Assembly: GCF_000526695.1 (NCBI RefSeq)
Contig: NZ_JAGO01000010.1
Span: 186,001 to 250,000 of the forward strand
Source of the DNA: Carnimonas nigrificans ATCC BAA-78
GTDB lineage: Bacteria; Pseudomonadota; Gammaproteobacteria; Pseudomonadales; Halomonadaceae
DNA: 64,000 bases
Direction of reading: 5' to 3'
Shown here: positions 1-8,949 of the stretch, piece by piece
Numbering within the stretch: the stretch's first letter is position 1
Layout: each line of letters opens with the position of its first letter
The notes under the pieces: generated by a model
Seen by the model: the letters and a program-made list of their open reading frames with translations, nothing else
The model's database searches: none
Told to the model about the DNA's origin: nothing
Position numbers and translations under genes: made by a program

Positions 1-2673
1 CTGCAACAGTGGTGCGATCAGGTGACTCGCCATAGCGATCTTCCCATCGCTGCACAGCCCTTGGCGCTGCCTGCCGAGCTTGAGCGCATCGCCCAGTGGA
101 ATGCCACCGAACATCCCGTTGAAGAGACCGATCTCGCCACTCTGTTTGAGCGTCAGGTGGCAGCAACCCCAGAGGCCATCGCGCTCATTGCTCAACAGCA
201 GCAGCTCGATTACCGCACCCTGAATGCCCGCGCGCAACGACTGGCCGCCTTGATCAGCCAGCGCCTCGGTAACACGCCGGCACCCCGCGTAGTGGGTGTG
301 GCACTACCGCGTTCACTGGAGCTGGAAATTGCGCTGCTGGCGATCCATAAAAGTGGTGCCGCCTATATGCCGCTGCCGCTCGATCAGCCCAGCGGCCGCT
401 GGCTCACCATGGCACAGCGCGCCAAGGCCACCCTGCTAATCAGTGACAGCGAGCATATCGACCAGCTACCGGCCGATATCGACCAGCTTGATATCAGCGC
501 GCTCGCCGATCAGCTCAATGAGCCTGGCCCACTGGATCACCAGCCGCTGCCGGCGCGCGCTCCACACGATGCTGCTTATGTGCTGTTTACCTCCGGCTCG
601 ACAGGGGAACCCAAAGGCGTGCTGGTGGAGCATCGTGCCATCGTTAACCGCATCAAGTGGATGCAGGCCGCCTACCCTATCGCCCCTGGCGACCGTGTGC
701 TGCAAAAGACCCCGATTGGCTTCGATGTCTCGGTGTGGGAGCTGTTCTGGCCGGTCATCAGCGGCGCCACCCTCGTAATGGCGCGCCCGGATGGGCATCG
801 CGATCCCCACTATCTGGCGACCCTGATTCGCGATCAGCGCATTTCGACGCTGCATTTCGTGCCCTCGATGCTCAATGCCTTCCTTGATGAATTGGAGCTG
901 ACTCCAACCGAGCTGCCTGCGCTACGCCAGATGTTTGCCAGCGGTGAAGCGCTCAAGGTCGATACGATTCGTCGTGCGCAGCGACTGCTGGGCAGCCAGG
1001 TGGAGCTGCACAATCTCTACGGCCCCACCGAGGCGGCGGTGGATGTAACAGCATGGCGCTGTGCCGAACTGGGCCAGCGCGCCAGCGCGCCGATTGGGCG
1101 TCCGATCTGGAACACTCAGATCGAGATTCTTGATCGTCAGCAGCAGCGCTTGCCCATCGGCTGTGTGGGAGAGCTTTATATTGGCGGGCGCAATCTGGCG
1201 CGTGGCTATGTGGGACGCGATGACCTGACGGCTGAACGCTTTATTACAGCGTTGGAAGGCCAGCGACTTTATCGCAGCGGTGATCTCGCCAAATGGAATG
1301 AACAGGGTGAGATCGAATATCTGGGCCGCATTGATCATCAGGTTAAACTGCGCGGCCAGCGTATCGAACTGGGCGAAATTGAAGCCGTCCTGGAGCAGCA
1401 CACCGACGTAGGACAGGCCGTAGTGCTGGTAATAGATGACCGTCTGATCGCCTATCTGGTGGGTAGCGCCCCCTTCCGCGATGAGTGGCAGGCCAGGCTG
1501 CAAGCACACCTGCGTCATTGGCTGCCTGACTACATGGTGCCGCAGGTATGGATTGAACTTGATACGCTGCCTACCACCAGCAACGGCAAGCTGGACAAGC
1601 GCGCCCTTCCAGCACCGCCCACGACGGCCAGCACCACGCGCGCGGCGTCGAATGCTGCTGAGCGCACGCTATGCCAGCTCTTTGCCGAGGCGCTGGAGCG
1701 CGATGAATATGGCGTCGATGATGACTTCTTCGCCAGCGGCGGTCACTCGCTGGCAGCGGTTCAGCTAGCGCTGGCGATTCGCCGCACCACCGGCGAAGAG
1801 GCCAGCATCGCCACTGTTTTTGCTGCCCCTACTCCTGCGCGCATGGCGGTCGAGCTGGCGCGTACTCAGCGTGAAGGCGCACTGGATACGCTACTGCCAT
1901 TGCGTCGTGCCCAGCATCCGGGCAGCGCCCCGCTATTCTGCTTCCACCCTGCCGGTGGGCTGGCCTGGTGCTACGCGGGGTTATCCCAGTCGCTTGCGGA
2001 TGAGAGCGAGATTATTGGCGTGCAGGCGGATGGCCTGAGTGCCGGTAGCTCGCTGCCCGCTACCCTGGATGAGATGGCACAGCGTTATGTCGCGGCCATT
2101 CGCGCACGCCAGCCTCATGGCCCCTACCGGCTGCTGGGCTGGTCGCTGGGCGGCATGGTGGCGCATAGCGTGGCCGCCATTCTGCAAAGTGAAGGCGAAC
2201 AGATCGCCCTGCTCGCCCTGATGGATACCTACCCCAGCGACGTGTGGCGCGACCTGATGCCGCCCGATGAGCAGCAGGCACTGGTCGCACTGATGCGCAT
2301 TGCGGGCGTAACGCTGTCTGAAGATCAGCCGCTGACTCGCGCTACCGTGGTCGCTCTGCTTGAGAAGGAGCAGCACGCCATGGCGAGCCTTCCCTCTGAA
2401 ACCCTCGACCGGCTGGTGGATGTCGTCATCAACTCATGTCGGCTCGTGCGCAGCGCCGAGCACCGCACCTTCAAAGGCGATCTGCTGTTCTTCAATGCCG
2501 CCGCGCCGCGCGATATGCCGGGTCTTGTCAGCACCCGCTGGCAGCCGTGGGTGAATGGCACCATTGAGCACGTCGATCTTCCTACCGATCATCCAGGCAT
2601 GGTGTCACCCGCCATGTTGAAGAAGATCGGTGCCCATCTGAGCCGCTGGCGTCCCGATGACCATAGCGCTTGA
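1..2673 (+). CDS. entF: EntF-like NRPS, C-terminal part (A-PCP-TE)
   Basis: Non-ribosomal peptide synthetase cut by the window edge. The frame is open from base 1, so the GTG at 22 is not a credible start and a condensation domain must lie upstream. From codon ~20 comes the C-A linker, then an adenylation domain with TSGSTGEPKG and NLYGPTEAAVD. The residues that map to the ten-letter specificity code read D-V-W-H-F-S-L-V-D, which is the known EntF serine code. A carrier domain follows (FFASGGHSL, phosphopantetheine Ser at about codon 573). The gene ends in a thioesterase (GWSLGG at about codon 705). The domain order matches enterobactin synthetase component F, which condenses and cyclises dihydroxybenzoyl-serine. 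The next gene starts 17 bases before its stop. Identity is solid; the exact product is inferred. Confidence 0.93.
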   Translation: MQQWCDQVTRHSDLPIAAQPLALPAELERIAQWNATEHPVEETDLATLFERQVAATPEAIALIAQQQQLDYRTLNARAQRLAALISQRLGNTPAPRVVGVALPRSLELEIALLAIHKSGAAYMPLPLDQPSGRWLTMAQRAKATLLISDSEHIDQLPADIDQLDISALADQLNEPGPLDHQPLPARAPHDAAYVLFTSGSTGEPKGVLVEHRAIVNRIKWMQAAYPIAPGDRVLQKTPIGFDVSVWELFWPVISGATLVMARPDGHRDPHYLATLIRDQRISTLHFVPSMLNAFLDELELTPTELPALRQMFASGEALKVDTIRRAQRLLGSQVELHNLYGPTEAAVDVTAWRCAELGQRASAPIGRPIWNTQIEILDRQQQRLPIGCVGELYIGGRNLARGYVGRDDLTAERFITALEGQRLYRSGDLAKWNEQGEIEYLGRIDHQVKLRGQRIELGEIEAVLEQHTDVGQAVVLVIDDRLIAYLVGSAPFRDEWQARLQAHLRHWLPDYMVPQVWIELDTLPTTSNGKLDKRALPAPPTTASTTRAASNAAERTLCQLFAEALERDEYGVDDDFFASGGHSLAAVQLALAIRRTTGEEASIATVFAAPTPARMAVELARTQREGALDTLLPLRRAQHPGSAPLFCFHPAGGLAWCYAGLSQSLADESEIIGVQADGLSAGSSLPATLDEMAQRYVAAIRARQPHGPYRLLGWSLGGMVAHSVAAILQSEGEQIALLALMDTYPSDVWRDLMPPDEQQALVALMRIAGVTLSEDQPLTRATVVALLEKEQHAMASLPSETLDRLVDVVINSCRLVRSAEHRTFKGDLLFFNAAAPRDMPGLVSTRWQPWVNGTIEHVDLPTDHPGMVSPAMLKKIGAHLSRWRPDDHSA

Positions 2674-3430
2674 TACCATCGCCCAGCGCATCGCCGGTTG
2701 GTTCAATGAGAGCCAGCTGGTCGGGCTGGGTGAAGCACACCATACCCCCGTGGTGATGCGCACGCTGGGTAGTTTGATTACCGAGGGAGCGCTGGGAGCG
2801 CAGTGTCGCGATCTGGTGGTGGAGTTCGGTGCCCAGCGCCACCAGTCACTGGTCGATGACTACCTTGCCGGCGCACCACTGGGCGCGGCGCAACTCGCCC
2901 CCCTGTGGCGTCAATCCGCCCACGGCACCCTATGGGCGCATCCGGTTTACGCCGCACTGCTGCGCAGATTGCGGGCCTACAATCTGAGCAGGCCCGCGCA
3001 TCAACGCTTTCGGGTCTGGCTGGCCGAACCTGATGGCTGTACCGGTGACAAGCCTGCCCCACTGGCCCGCAGCGCCGCCTTCGCTGAACTGATTCAGCGT
3101 CAGCTTCTCGATCAAGGGCGGCGTGCCCTGCTGCTGTTTGGCATGCGCCACCTGGCACTCTCCCCGATTAACCAACGCCCCTCGCTGGCGTGGCAGCTCC
3201 GCCAGGAAGGCGCAACACTGCGCACCCTGTGGCCCGAGCTACCACCACGCTGCGCCCCCTTTCACAGCAGCGCTACACGACTTCGGTTGATTGATTTCAG
3301 CGCCGCACGTTATGCGAGCGTGGCGCATACGCACGTTGCCCCCTGGGGCGGCACGGCTCAACCGCTCGGCCAGCTCTGTAGCGGGCTGTTGCGTATTCCC
3401 GGGGCACACCGCCCCCTTCGAACACACTGA
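2657..3430 (+). CDS. EreA/ChaN-like protein in siderophore locus
   Basis: A 257-residue protein whose ATG lies inside the end of the NRPS gene, so it is translationally coupled to it. Near residue 24 it has GLGEAHHTP, followed about 25 residues later by LVVEFG, and a late GMRHLALS. This GE-H...E...RH pattern is that of the erythromycin esterase / ChaN (Tiki-like) fold, whose members include esterases and the iron-regulated haem-binding ChaN. There is no signal peptide or lipobox, so it should be cytoplasmic, unlike ChaN. The position suggests a role in siderophore metabolism such as ester hydrolysis, but that is a guess. The family call is moderate and the function unknown. Confidence 0.6.
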   Translation: MTIALDTIAQRIAGWFNESQLVGLGEAHHTPVVMRTLGSLITEGALGAQCRDLVVEFGAQRHQSLVDDYLAGAPLGAAQLAPLWRQSAHGTLWAHPVYAALLRRLRAYNLSRPAHQRFRVWLAEPDGCTGDKPAPLARSAAFAELIQRQLLDQGRRALLLFGMRHLALSPINQRPSLAWQLRQEGATLRTLWPELPPRCAPFHSSATRLRLIDFSAARYASVAHTHVAPWGGTAQPLGQLCSGLLRIPGAHRPLRTH

Positions 3431-3505
3431 CAAAAATGATCACTGAATTGCTGGATGCTTGCGGCGCTTGAATGCGCCATGGCCGTGGCGTGACAAAAGC
3501 TAAGA

Positions 3506-3520
3506 TGAGAATGATTAACG
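3506..3520 (+). promoter_or_regulatory. Fur box-like operator before entC
   Basis: TGAGAATGATTAACG matches the 7-1-7 Fur consensus TGATAATnATTATCA at 11 of 14 scored bases, with the left half nearly perfect. It lies 65-80 bases upstream of entC in the only sizeable gap of the siderophore locus. It would allow iron-dependent repression of entCEBA. Confidence 0.6.
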
Positions 3521-3584
3521 ATGCTTTTTAAGATACCATTTCGTCCATTACACAGTAGGGCCTGCTCTCTTCCAGGCCCTGGGA

Positions 3585-4826
3585 ATGCTCTCAATGACTG
3601 ACCTTGCACTACAGCAGCCCATCGAAAGCGCCGCTGCCCATACTCTGCTGGAGCAGTACTCTTCCGGCGACTTCTTCTTCAATTCGCCCACCCGAGCGAT
3701 GCTGGCTTCCGACTGGCGTATCAGTCGCAGCATTCAAGGCAGTGATGCGGAACAAACGCTCCAGGCGCTGTTTAAGGAAGGTGCCGACGGCGAGCTGGAT
3801 GCCCCCATCGTTGTGGGTGTGCTGCCCTTTGCCGACGATCGCCCTGGCTGCCTGATGCTGCCGAACAAGGTGCGCAGCATGGCCCCCATTGGCGAGTGGG
3901 CCGCCCGCGAGCCTGAGCCGTCCCTTGACCTTCAGGCCATTGCAGCCACCCCGATACCTGACTATCAAGGCTACTGCACCAATGTAGCGACCGCTTTGGA
4001 GGAGTTTCGCAGCGGCCGACTAAGCAAACTGGTACTGGCGCGTACGCTCAAGGTCAAGACCCGTGACAGCGTGCCCATTGCACCGGTACTCCAACGCCTG
4101 ATGAAGCGCAATCCTGACGCCTATGTTTTTGCCAGCCCGACGACTCCCGAAGGCGGCAGCGTCTTCCTGGGTGCCAGCCCCGAGCTGATCGTGCGCCGCA
4201 CAGGCCGTCATATCAGCGTCAACCCGCTGGCCGGATCTACAGCGCGACGTGCCGATGCAAAAGAGGATCAGGCCGCCGCCGCCGAACTGCTGCGCTCACC
4301 AAAGGATCTCTACGAGCACTCTTTCGTGGTCGAGGATATCGTGCGTCTACTCACTCCGTTGTGCCGTGAGCTGCATGTACCCGAGGGGCCAGAGCTTTTG
4401 AGCACCAACAAGCTGTGGCACCTCTCCACCCGCATTGAGGGCGAGCTGGCTGACCCTGCCACCACCTCGCTGGCTGTTGCCCGTGCGCTGCACCCCACTC
4501 CCGCCGTGTGCGGCGTGCCCACACAGGATGCCTTCGCCGCCATTCGGCGCTGGGAAGGATTCGAGCGCGAGCTGTTCAGCGGCATGGTCGGCTGGTGCGA
4601 TGCCAACGGCGATGGTGAATGGGCCTTGTCGCTGCGCTGCGCCCAGGCCAGTGCCAACGAACTGGTGCTGTACGCTGGCGCAGGTACGGTGGAAGGCTCG
4701 GACCCTGACGCTGAATTCGCTGAAACCGGCACCAAGCTCGGCACCATGCTGGCCGCCTTTGGCCTCGATGAGCGCCTGGGCCAGCTTCATCACTCTACTT
4801 CCCTGCCATCCGAGAAAGAATCATGA
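3585..4826 (+). CDS. entC: Isochorismate synthase
   Basis: Chorismate-utilising enzyme of the EntC/DhbC/MenF family. It converts chorismate to isochorismate, the first step to 2,3-dihydroxybenzoate. At 413 residues it is slightly longer than E. coli EntC (391). Family landmarks are PLAGSTARR, HPTPAVCGVP, GFERELFSGMVGW and YAGAGTVEGSDPDAE near the C-terminus. A second ATG in frame at 3594 is an equally possible start; neither has a strong ribosome site. Its stop overlaps the entE start by 4 bases (ATGA). Placement with entE/B/A and not menaquinone genes makes the siderophore role clear. Confidence 0.93.
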   Translation: MLSMTDLALQQPIESAAAHTLLEQYSSGDFFFNSPTRAMLASDWRISRSIQGSDAEQTLQALFKEGADGELDAPIVVGVLPFADDRPGCLMLPNKVRSMAPIGEWAAREPEPSLDLQAIAATPIPDYQGYCTNVATALEEFRSGRLSKLVLARTLKVKTRDSVPIAPVLQRLMKRNPDAYVFASPTTPEGGSVFLGASPELIVRRTGRHISVNPLAGSTARRADAKEDQAAAAELLRSPKDLYEHSFVVEDIVRLLTPLCRELHVPEGPELLSTNKLWHLSTRIEGELADPATTSLAVARALHPTPAVCGVPTQDAFAAIRRWEGFERELFSGMVGWCDANGDGEWALSLRCAQASANELVLYAGAGTVEGSDPDAEFAETGTKLGTMLAAFGLDERLGQLHHSTSLPSEKES

Positions 4827-6496
4827 GCACTCTATCGCGCCCGCTGGCGCTGACACCCGACGACAGCGTTGATGCCCTCTGCCCTGACTGGCCCGCCGAC
4901 TTCATTGAACGCTATCAGGCGCATGGCCTGTGGACGCACGATACCTTTTCCTCCCTGCTAGCGGATCAGGCGCAGCGCCATGGTGAACGCATCGCGGTGA
5001 TTGATGGCGAGCGCCAGTACAGCTATCGCGAGCTTAACGATCTCGCCCTACGCGCGGCTCTTGGTCTGACTCAGCTAGGGATCAGGCGCGGTGATCGCGT
5101 GGTGCTGCAACTGCCCAACCGCGTCGAGTTCATCATCGCCGCCTTCGGGCTGTTTAGGATTGGCGCGCTGCCCATCTATACCCTGCCCGCCCACCGTCGC
5201 CAGGAGCTGGAACACTTCTGCCGTTTTGCAGGGGCACGCGCCATTATCACCGTCGATGAATTCGAGAAATTCAGCCATCGTGATCTGGCCCTGAGTGTGC
5301 AGAAGGCGGTGCCCAGCGTTGAGCAGCTGGTGATCTGCGGTAAAGCCGAGGGTCTCACCAGCTTCGATTCACTATTGAAGGCAGCGCCTCGCGACGACCA
5401 GCTACCGCCTCCGCCCAAGGCGCGTGATCTGGCGTTTTTCCAGCTCTCCGGCGGAACAACGGGCGTCTCGAAGCTGATCCCACGCCGTCACGACAGCTAC
5501 ATTTGCAGCCTGCGCGGCAGCAACGATATCTGCCAAATCAGTGAGCAGACACGCCTGCTGATTGCGCTGCCCATCGCCCATAACTTCCCGATGAGTTCGC
5601 CCGGCTTTCTCGGGGTGATGCTGGCCGGTGGCAGTATCGTGCTGGCTCCTTCCCCCTGCGCCGATGTGTGCTTCGAATTGATTGAGCGCCATCAGGTCAC
5701 CATGGCCTCTGCGGTGCCGCCACTGGCATTGGCGTGGCTGCAGGCCGCCGAGCGGCTGGGCACCAGGCAGCTTGATTCACTGGCGCTCTTGCAGGTTGGC
5801 GGCGCCAAAATGGTCAGCTCTGCCGCCAAACGTGTTCGCCCCGTACTGGGCTGTCAGCTACAGCAGGTATTTGGCATGGCAGAAGGTCTGGTCAATTACA
5901 CGCGCCTTGATGATAGCGAAGAGATCATCACTCACACTCAGGGCCGCCCGATGTACCCAGAGGCCGATGAGGTACTGATCGTTGACCAGCACATGGCACC
6001 GCTACCGGCGGGTCAGCCGGGCCAACTGATTACCCGCGGCCCCTATACCATTCGTGGCTATTTCAACGCCCCCGAGGTAAATGCCGAGAACTTCACCGAG
6101 GACGGCTTTTACTGTACCGGCGATATCGCAGTGCTCACCGATAATGGCGACATCGTGGTGGAAGGTCGCGAAAAGGACCAGATCAACCGCGGCGGTGAGA
6201 AGATCTCGATGGATGAGGTCGAGAATGCGCTACTGGGGCACCCCGGCATCTACGACGCTGCGGTGGTGGGTATTCCCGATGAATACCTCGGCGAACGAGC
6301 GATTGCCTTCGTGGTGCCCAAACAGGGGGAAATGCTGAAGAAGTTCGAGCTATCGAAATTCCTGCGTCAGCACATCGCTGCCTATAAGGTGCCTGACCGC
6401 TTCGAGCTGATCGACGCCTTCCCGCAAAGTGGCGTCGGCAAGGTGAGCCGCAAGGTACTGCGCGAAATGCTCAGAGACCAGCTCGACCACGCCTGA
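4823..6496 (+). CDS. entE: 2,3-dihydroxybenzoate-AMP ligase
   Basis: Stand-alone adenylating enzyme (557 residues; E. coli EntE is 536). It activates 2,3-dihydroxybenzoate and loads it on the aryl carrier domain of EntB. The P-loop region reads LSGGTTGVSKLIPR and the aryl-acid pocket segment IALPIAHNFPMSSPG. Later come FGMAEGLVNYTRLDD, the YCTGDIA and EGREKDQINRGGEKIS motifs, and the C-terminal lysine region GVGKVSRKVLR. All are typical of the EntE/DhbE/YbtE group. Translationally coupled to entC by a 4-base overlap. Confidence 0.95.
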   Translation: MSTLSRPLALTPDDSVDALCPDWPADFIERYQAHGLWTHDTFSSLLADQAQRHGERIAVIDGERQYSYRELNDLALRAALGLTQLGIRRGDRVVLQLPNRVEFIIAAFGLFRIGALPIYTLPAHRRQELEHFCRFAGARAIITVDEFEKFSHRDLALSVQKAVPSVEQLVICGKAEGLTSFDSLLKAAPRDDQLPPPPKARDLAFFQLSGGTTGVSKLIPRRHDSYICSLRGSNDICQISEQTRLLIALPIAHNFPMSSPGFLGVMLAGGSIVLAPSPCADVCFELIERHQVTMASAVPPLALAWLQAAERLGTRQLDSLALLQVGGAKMVSSAAKRVRPVLGCQLQQVFGMAEGLVNYTRLDDSEEIITHTQGRPMYPEADEVLIVDQHMAPLPAGQPGQLITRGPYTIRGYFNAPEVNAENFTEDGFYCTGDIAVLTDNGDIVVEGREKDQINRGGEKISMDEVENALLGHPGIYDAAVVGIPDEYLGERAIAFVVPKQGEMLKKFELSKFLRQHIAAYKVPDRFELIDAFPQSGVGKVSRKVLREMLRDQLDHA

Positions 6497-6504
6497 TATC
6501 CACC

Positions 6505-6550
6505 TGCCCGGCTTCAATGGCGCATGTTTGCACCGCTGTCGGGCATTTTT
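6505..6550 (+). terminator. Hairpin with T-tract between entE and entB
   Basis: TGCCCG at 6505-6510 can pair with CGGGCA at 6540-6545, directly followed by TTTTT. The stem is short and the loop long (29 bases), so as a terminator it would be weak. It sits inside the entCEBA operon and could lower or process the downstream message. Confidence 0.35.
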
Positions 6551-6585
6551 GTAACGATTTTCCGAACATCAATTGAGAGAGCACC

Positions 6586-7473
6586 ATGAGTATTCCTGCG
6601 ATTACCCCCTACCCCATGCCCGGTCGCGACGAGCAGCCTGAAAACCGCGTCAACTGGCAGCTCGATCCTCAGCGCGCCGTGCTGCTGGTGCATGACATGC
6701 AAGAGTATTTCCTCAACAAATACTTTCAGGATCAGGCGCCCATTCCGGTGCTGAAAAATCATATTGGACAGCTTCTGGCAGTAGCGCGAGCGCAGGGCAT
6801 TCCCATCTTCTATACCGCGCAGCCTACCGACCAGCCTGATGAAGATCGCGCGCTGCTCAACGATATGTGGGGGCCAGGCATTCCCGCGCACCCTGAGCAG
6901 TATCCGATCGTTGCCGAGCTGGCACCGCAACCGAACGAAACCGTACTGACCAAATGGCGCTACAGCGCCTTCCAGCGCTCCGACTTCCGCGAGCAGCTTC
7001 GTCAGCTTGGCCGCGATCAGTTGGTGATTACCGGCGTGTACGCGCATATCGGCTGCATGACCACCGCGCTGGATGCCTTCATGGAAGATGTGCAGCCATT
7101 TTTGGTTAACGATGCCGTGGCCGACTTCTCTCTTGAAGAGCACCTGATGGCGTCACGCTATGTAGCCAAGCGCTGCGGCGTTAGCCTGAGCACGGCGACC
7201 GCGATTGCCTCCCTCGATGGCCAATCGCAACAGGAAGGCACTGGCTTTAGCGTGGCCGACCTCGACAAGGAAGTGGAGCGTCTGCTGGAAGAGCCCATCG
7301 ACGAACTGCCCGGCGATGAAAACGTAATGCTGCTGGGCATGGATTCGATTCGCTTGATGAGTCTGGCGGAGCGACTGCGCAGTGCAGGTATCAATGCCAG
7401 CTTCGCTGATCTTGCCGAACGCCCGACGCTGGATGAATGGCGTGCGCTGGTACGTGCCGGAGGTGTGCAGTGA
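6586..7473 (+). CDS. entB: Isochorismatase with aryl carrier domain
   Basis: Two-domain protein of 295 residues. The N-terminal isochorismatase (about 1-210) shows [20 protein letters not shown] and [17 protein letters not shown]; it hydrolyses isochorismate to 2,3-dihydro-DHB and pyruvate. The C-terminal aryl carrier domain (about 215-290) has [12 protein letters not shown], with Ser as phosphopantetheine site, and carries the DHB activated by EntE to the NRPS. ATG is preceded by GAGAGA. An 89-base gap with a hairpin separates it from entE; its stop overlaps entA by 4 bases (GTGA). No phosphopantetheinyl transferase gene is seen in the window. Confidence 0.95.
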   Translation: MSIPAITPYPMPGRDEQPENRVNWQLDPQRAVLLVHDMQEYFLNKYFQDQAPIPVLKNHIGQLLAVARAQGIPIFYTAQPTDQPDEDRALLNDMWGPGIPAHPEQYPIVAELAPQPNETVLTKWRYSAFQRSDFREQLRQLGRDQLVITGVYAHIGCMTTALDAFMEDVQPFLVNDAVADFSLEEHLMASRYVAKRCGVSLSTATAIASLDGQSQQEGTGFSVADLDKEVERLLEEPIDELPGDENVMLLGMDSIRLMSLAERLRSAGINASFADLAERPTLDEWRALVRAGGVQ

Positions 7474-8252
7474 GTGACGGTGAATTCGCCGGCAAGGTGG
7501 CCGTCGTCAGTGGTGCTGCCCAAGGCATCGGGGCAGCGGTGGTACGCCGGCTGATTGCCGCTGGTGCGCGCGTGGCGGCGCTTGATATCAAGCAGGAGCA
7601 GCTTGAACAGCTGGCTAACGAACTCAATGCAGGTGATCGGCTTACCCTGCATCGCGTCGATGTCGCCAACAGCACAGAGGTAGACCGCGCCATCGCTGAC
7701 GCGACCGCACATCACGGCCCCATCGACTATCTCGCCAGCGTTGCCGGAGTGCTGCAAATGGGCCGCGTTGTTGATCTCACCGATGAGCAGTGGCAGCACG
7801 CCCTGTCGATCAATGCCGGCGGCCCCTTCCGCCTCGCTCGCGCGGTAGGCAAGCAGATGATCGAGCGCCGCGCAGGCAGCATCGTGGTGGTAAGCTCCAA
7901 CGCCGCAGGCCCGGCACGCTATGAGATGGGCGCCTACGCCGCCTCCAAGGCAGCCGCCACTAAAATGACTCAGGTGCTAGGGCTTGAACTTGCAGAATAC
8001 GGTATTCGCGTCAATATCGTCTCCCCCGGCTCCACCGACACCGATATGCAGCGCGGCATGTGGGCCGACGACAGCGGCCGCGATAACGTGATTCGCGGCT
8101 CCCTCGACACTTACAAGGCTGGTATTCCCCTGCGCAAGATCGCTACCCCCGATGATGTTGCCGAAGCGATTCTGTTTTTGCTTTCAGAGCGTGCGGGGCA
8201 TATCACCATGCATGATTTAAGGGTGGATGGTGGGGCTACGTTTGATCAGTAG
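7470..8252 (+). CDS. entA: 2,3-dihydro-2,3-DHB dehydrogenase
   Basis: Short-chain dehydrogenase (260 residues) that oxidises 2,3-dihydro-2,3-dihydroxybenzoate to DHB with NAD+. Rossmann glycine motif SGAAQGIG at about residue 14, catalytic YxxxK as GAYAASKAAATKM, and NIVSPGSTDTDMQRGM. The chosen start is GTG at 7470, overlapping the entB stop as GTGA; a start further upstream inside entB would add residues unlike the family. Last gene of the entCEBA operon, followed by the tandem hairpin repeats. Confidence 0.94.
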   Translation: MSDGEFAGKVAVVSGAAQGIGAAVVRRLIAAGARVAALDIKQEQLEQLANELNAGDRLTLHRVDVANSTEVDRAIADATAHHGPIDYLASVAGVLQMGRVVDLTDEQWQHALSINAGGPFRLARAVGKQMIERRAGSIVVVSSNAAGPARYEMGAYAASKAAATKMTQVLGLELAEYGIRVNIVSPGSTDTDMQRGMWADDSGRDNVIRGSLDTYKAGIPLRKIATPDDVAEAILFLLSERAGHITMHDLRVDGGATFDQ

Positions 8253-8272
8253 ATAGATTGATGGCAGGAGGG

Positions 8273-8526
8273 TAATTCAGGAACCTGCGCAGGACTTCAC
8301 TGTTAGCGTTTTTTCAAACGTTGGTGATGGATTTTGAAGGGGACCTTGCAGGCCCCCTTCCACCCCGCCTGCGTCAGGCGCGTCAGACCATCCACTTGCA
8401 AAAATGCGCTGCAAGCGGATGATTCCACGCCTTCCTTTAATGAAGGTTGCTGATATTGGTGGTACGGATTAAGGGGAATTCAGGAGGTTTGGGGAGGTTG
8501 CAAGGTCAGCGGCTTTATCGGTGGGT
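8273..8526. repeat. Tandem hairpin-rich repeat, unit 1
   Basis: First of three tandem non-coding units. It contains four inverted repeats. A is 8337-8359, AAGGGG-a-CCT-tgc-AGG-c-CCCCTT. B is 8366-8380, CGCCTG/CAGGCG. C is 8389-8421, CATCC-a-CTTGCA/TGCAAG-c-GGATG. D is 8430-8446, CCTTC/GAAGG. Unit 2 repeats the order exactly 254 bases later. No ORF with coding character lies in it. It resembles no insertion sequence or REP element I recognise. Confidence 0.85.
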
Positions 8527-8769
8527 TAATTCAGGAGACTGCGCAGAACTTCACTGTTGGCATCTTTTCAAACGTTATTGACTGCTTTCGAAGGGGACCT
8601 TGCAGGCCCCCTTTACCCCGCCTGCGTCAGGCGCGTCAGACCATCCACTTGCAAAAATGCGCTGCAAGCGGATGATTCCGCGCCTTCCTTTATGAAGGTT
8701 GCCAGTATCGGTGGTGTTGATTAGGGGAAGTTTGGGAAGGTTATAAGGTGAGCGGCTTTATCTGTTGGA
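8527..8769. repeat. Tandem hairpin-rich repeat, unit 2
   Basis: Second unit, nearly identical to unit 1 across the hairpin core and less alike in the flanks. Hairpin A is at 8591-8613, B at 8619-8633, C at 8642-8674 and D at 8683-8698. Hairpin C keeps the same stem and the same 9-base loop. The differences from unit 1 lie mostly in linkers and loops, not stems. Confidence 0.85.
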
Positions 8770-8900
8770 TGATTTGGAAGACTACACAGGACTTCATTGC
8801 CGGCATATTTTCAAACATTGGTGATGGATTTCGAAGGGGACCTTGCAGGCCCCCTTTCCTCCCGCGCCTTCCTTTAATAAAGGTTGCTGATATCGCTGGG
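8770..8900. repeat. Tandem hairpin-rich repeat, unit 3 (shortened)
   Basis: Third unit, 243 bases after unit 2 by the position of hairpin A (8834-8856). Hairpins B and C are missing: the sequence passes directly from the C/T-rich end of A to hairpin D. Hairpin D is rearranged here to CCTTT-aat-AAAGG at 8871-8883. It looks like an internal deletion of the full unit. Confidence 0.8.
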
Positions 8901-8949
8901 GGCAGCTCAGCAAAAAAACAAAGCTGAGACGAGTTACTTGTCTTTTGCC

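Noticed and set aside
922-1518. Minus-strand open frame within the NRPS
   Set aside because: Overlaps the adenylation core motifs in the sense strand; no independent evidence.
8273-8900. CRISPR array or insertion sequence explanation for the tandem repeats
   Set aside because: Units are about 250 bases without short regular spacers, transposase or terminal inverted repeats.
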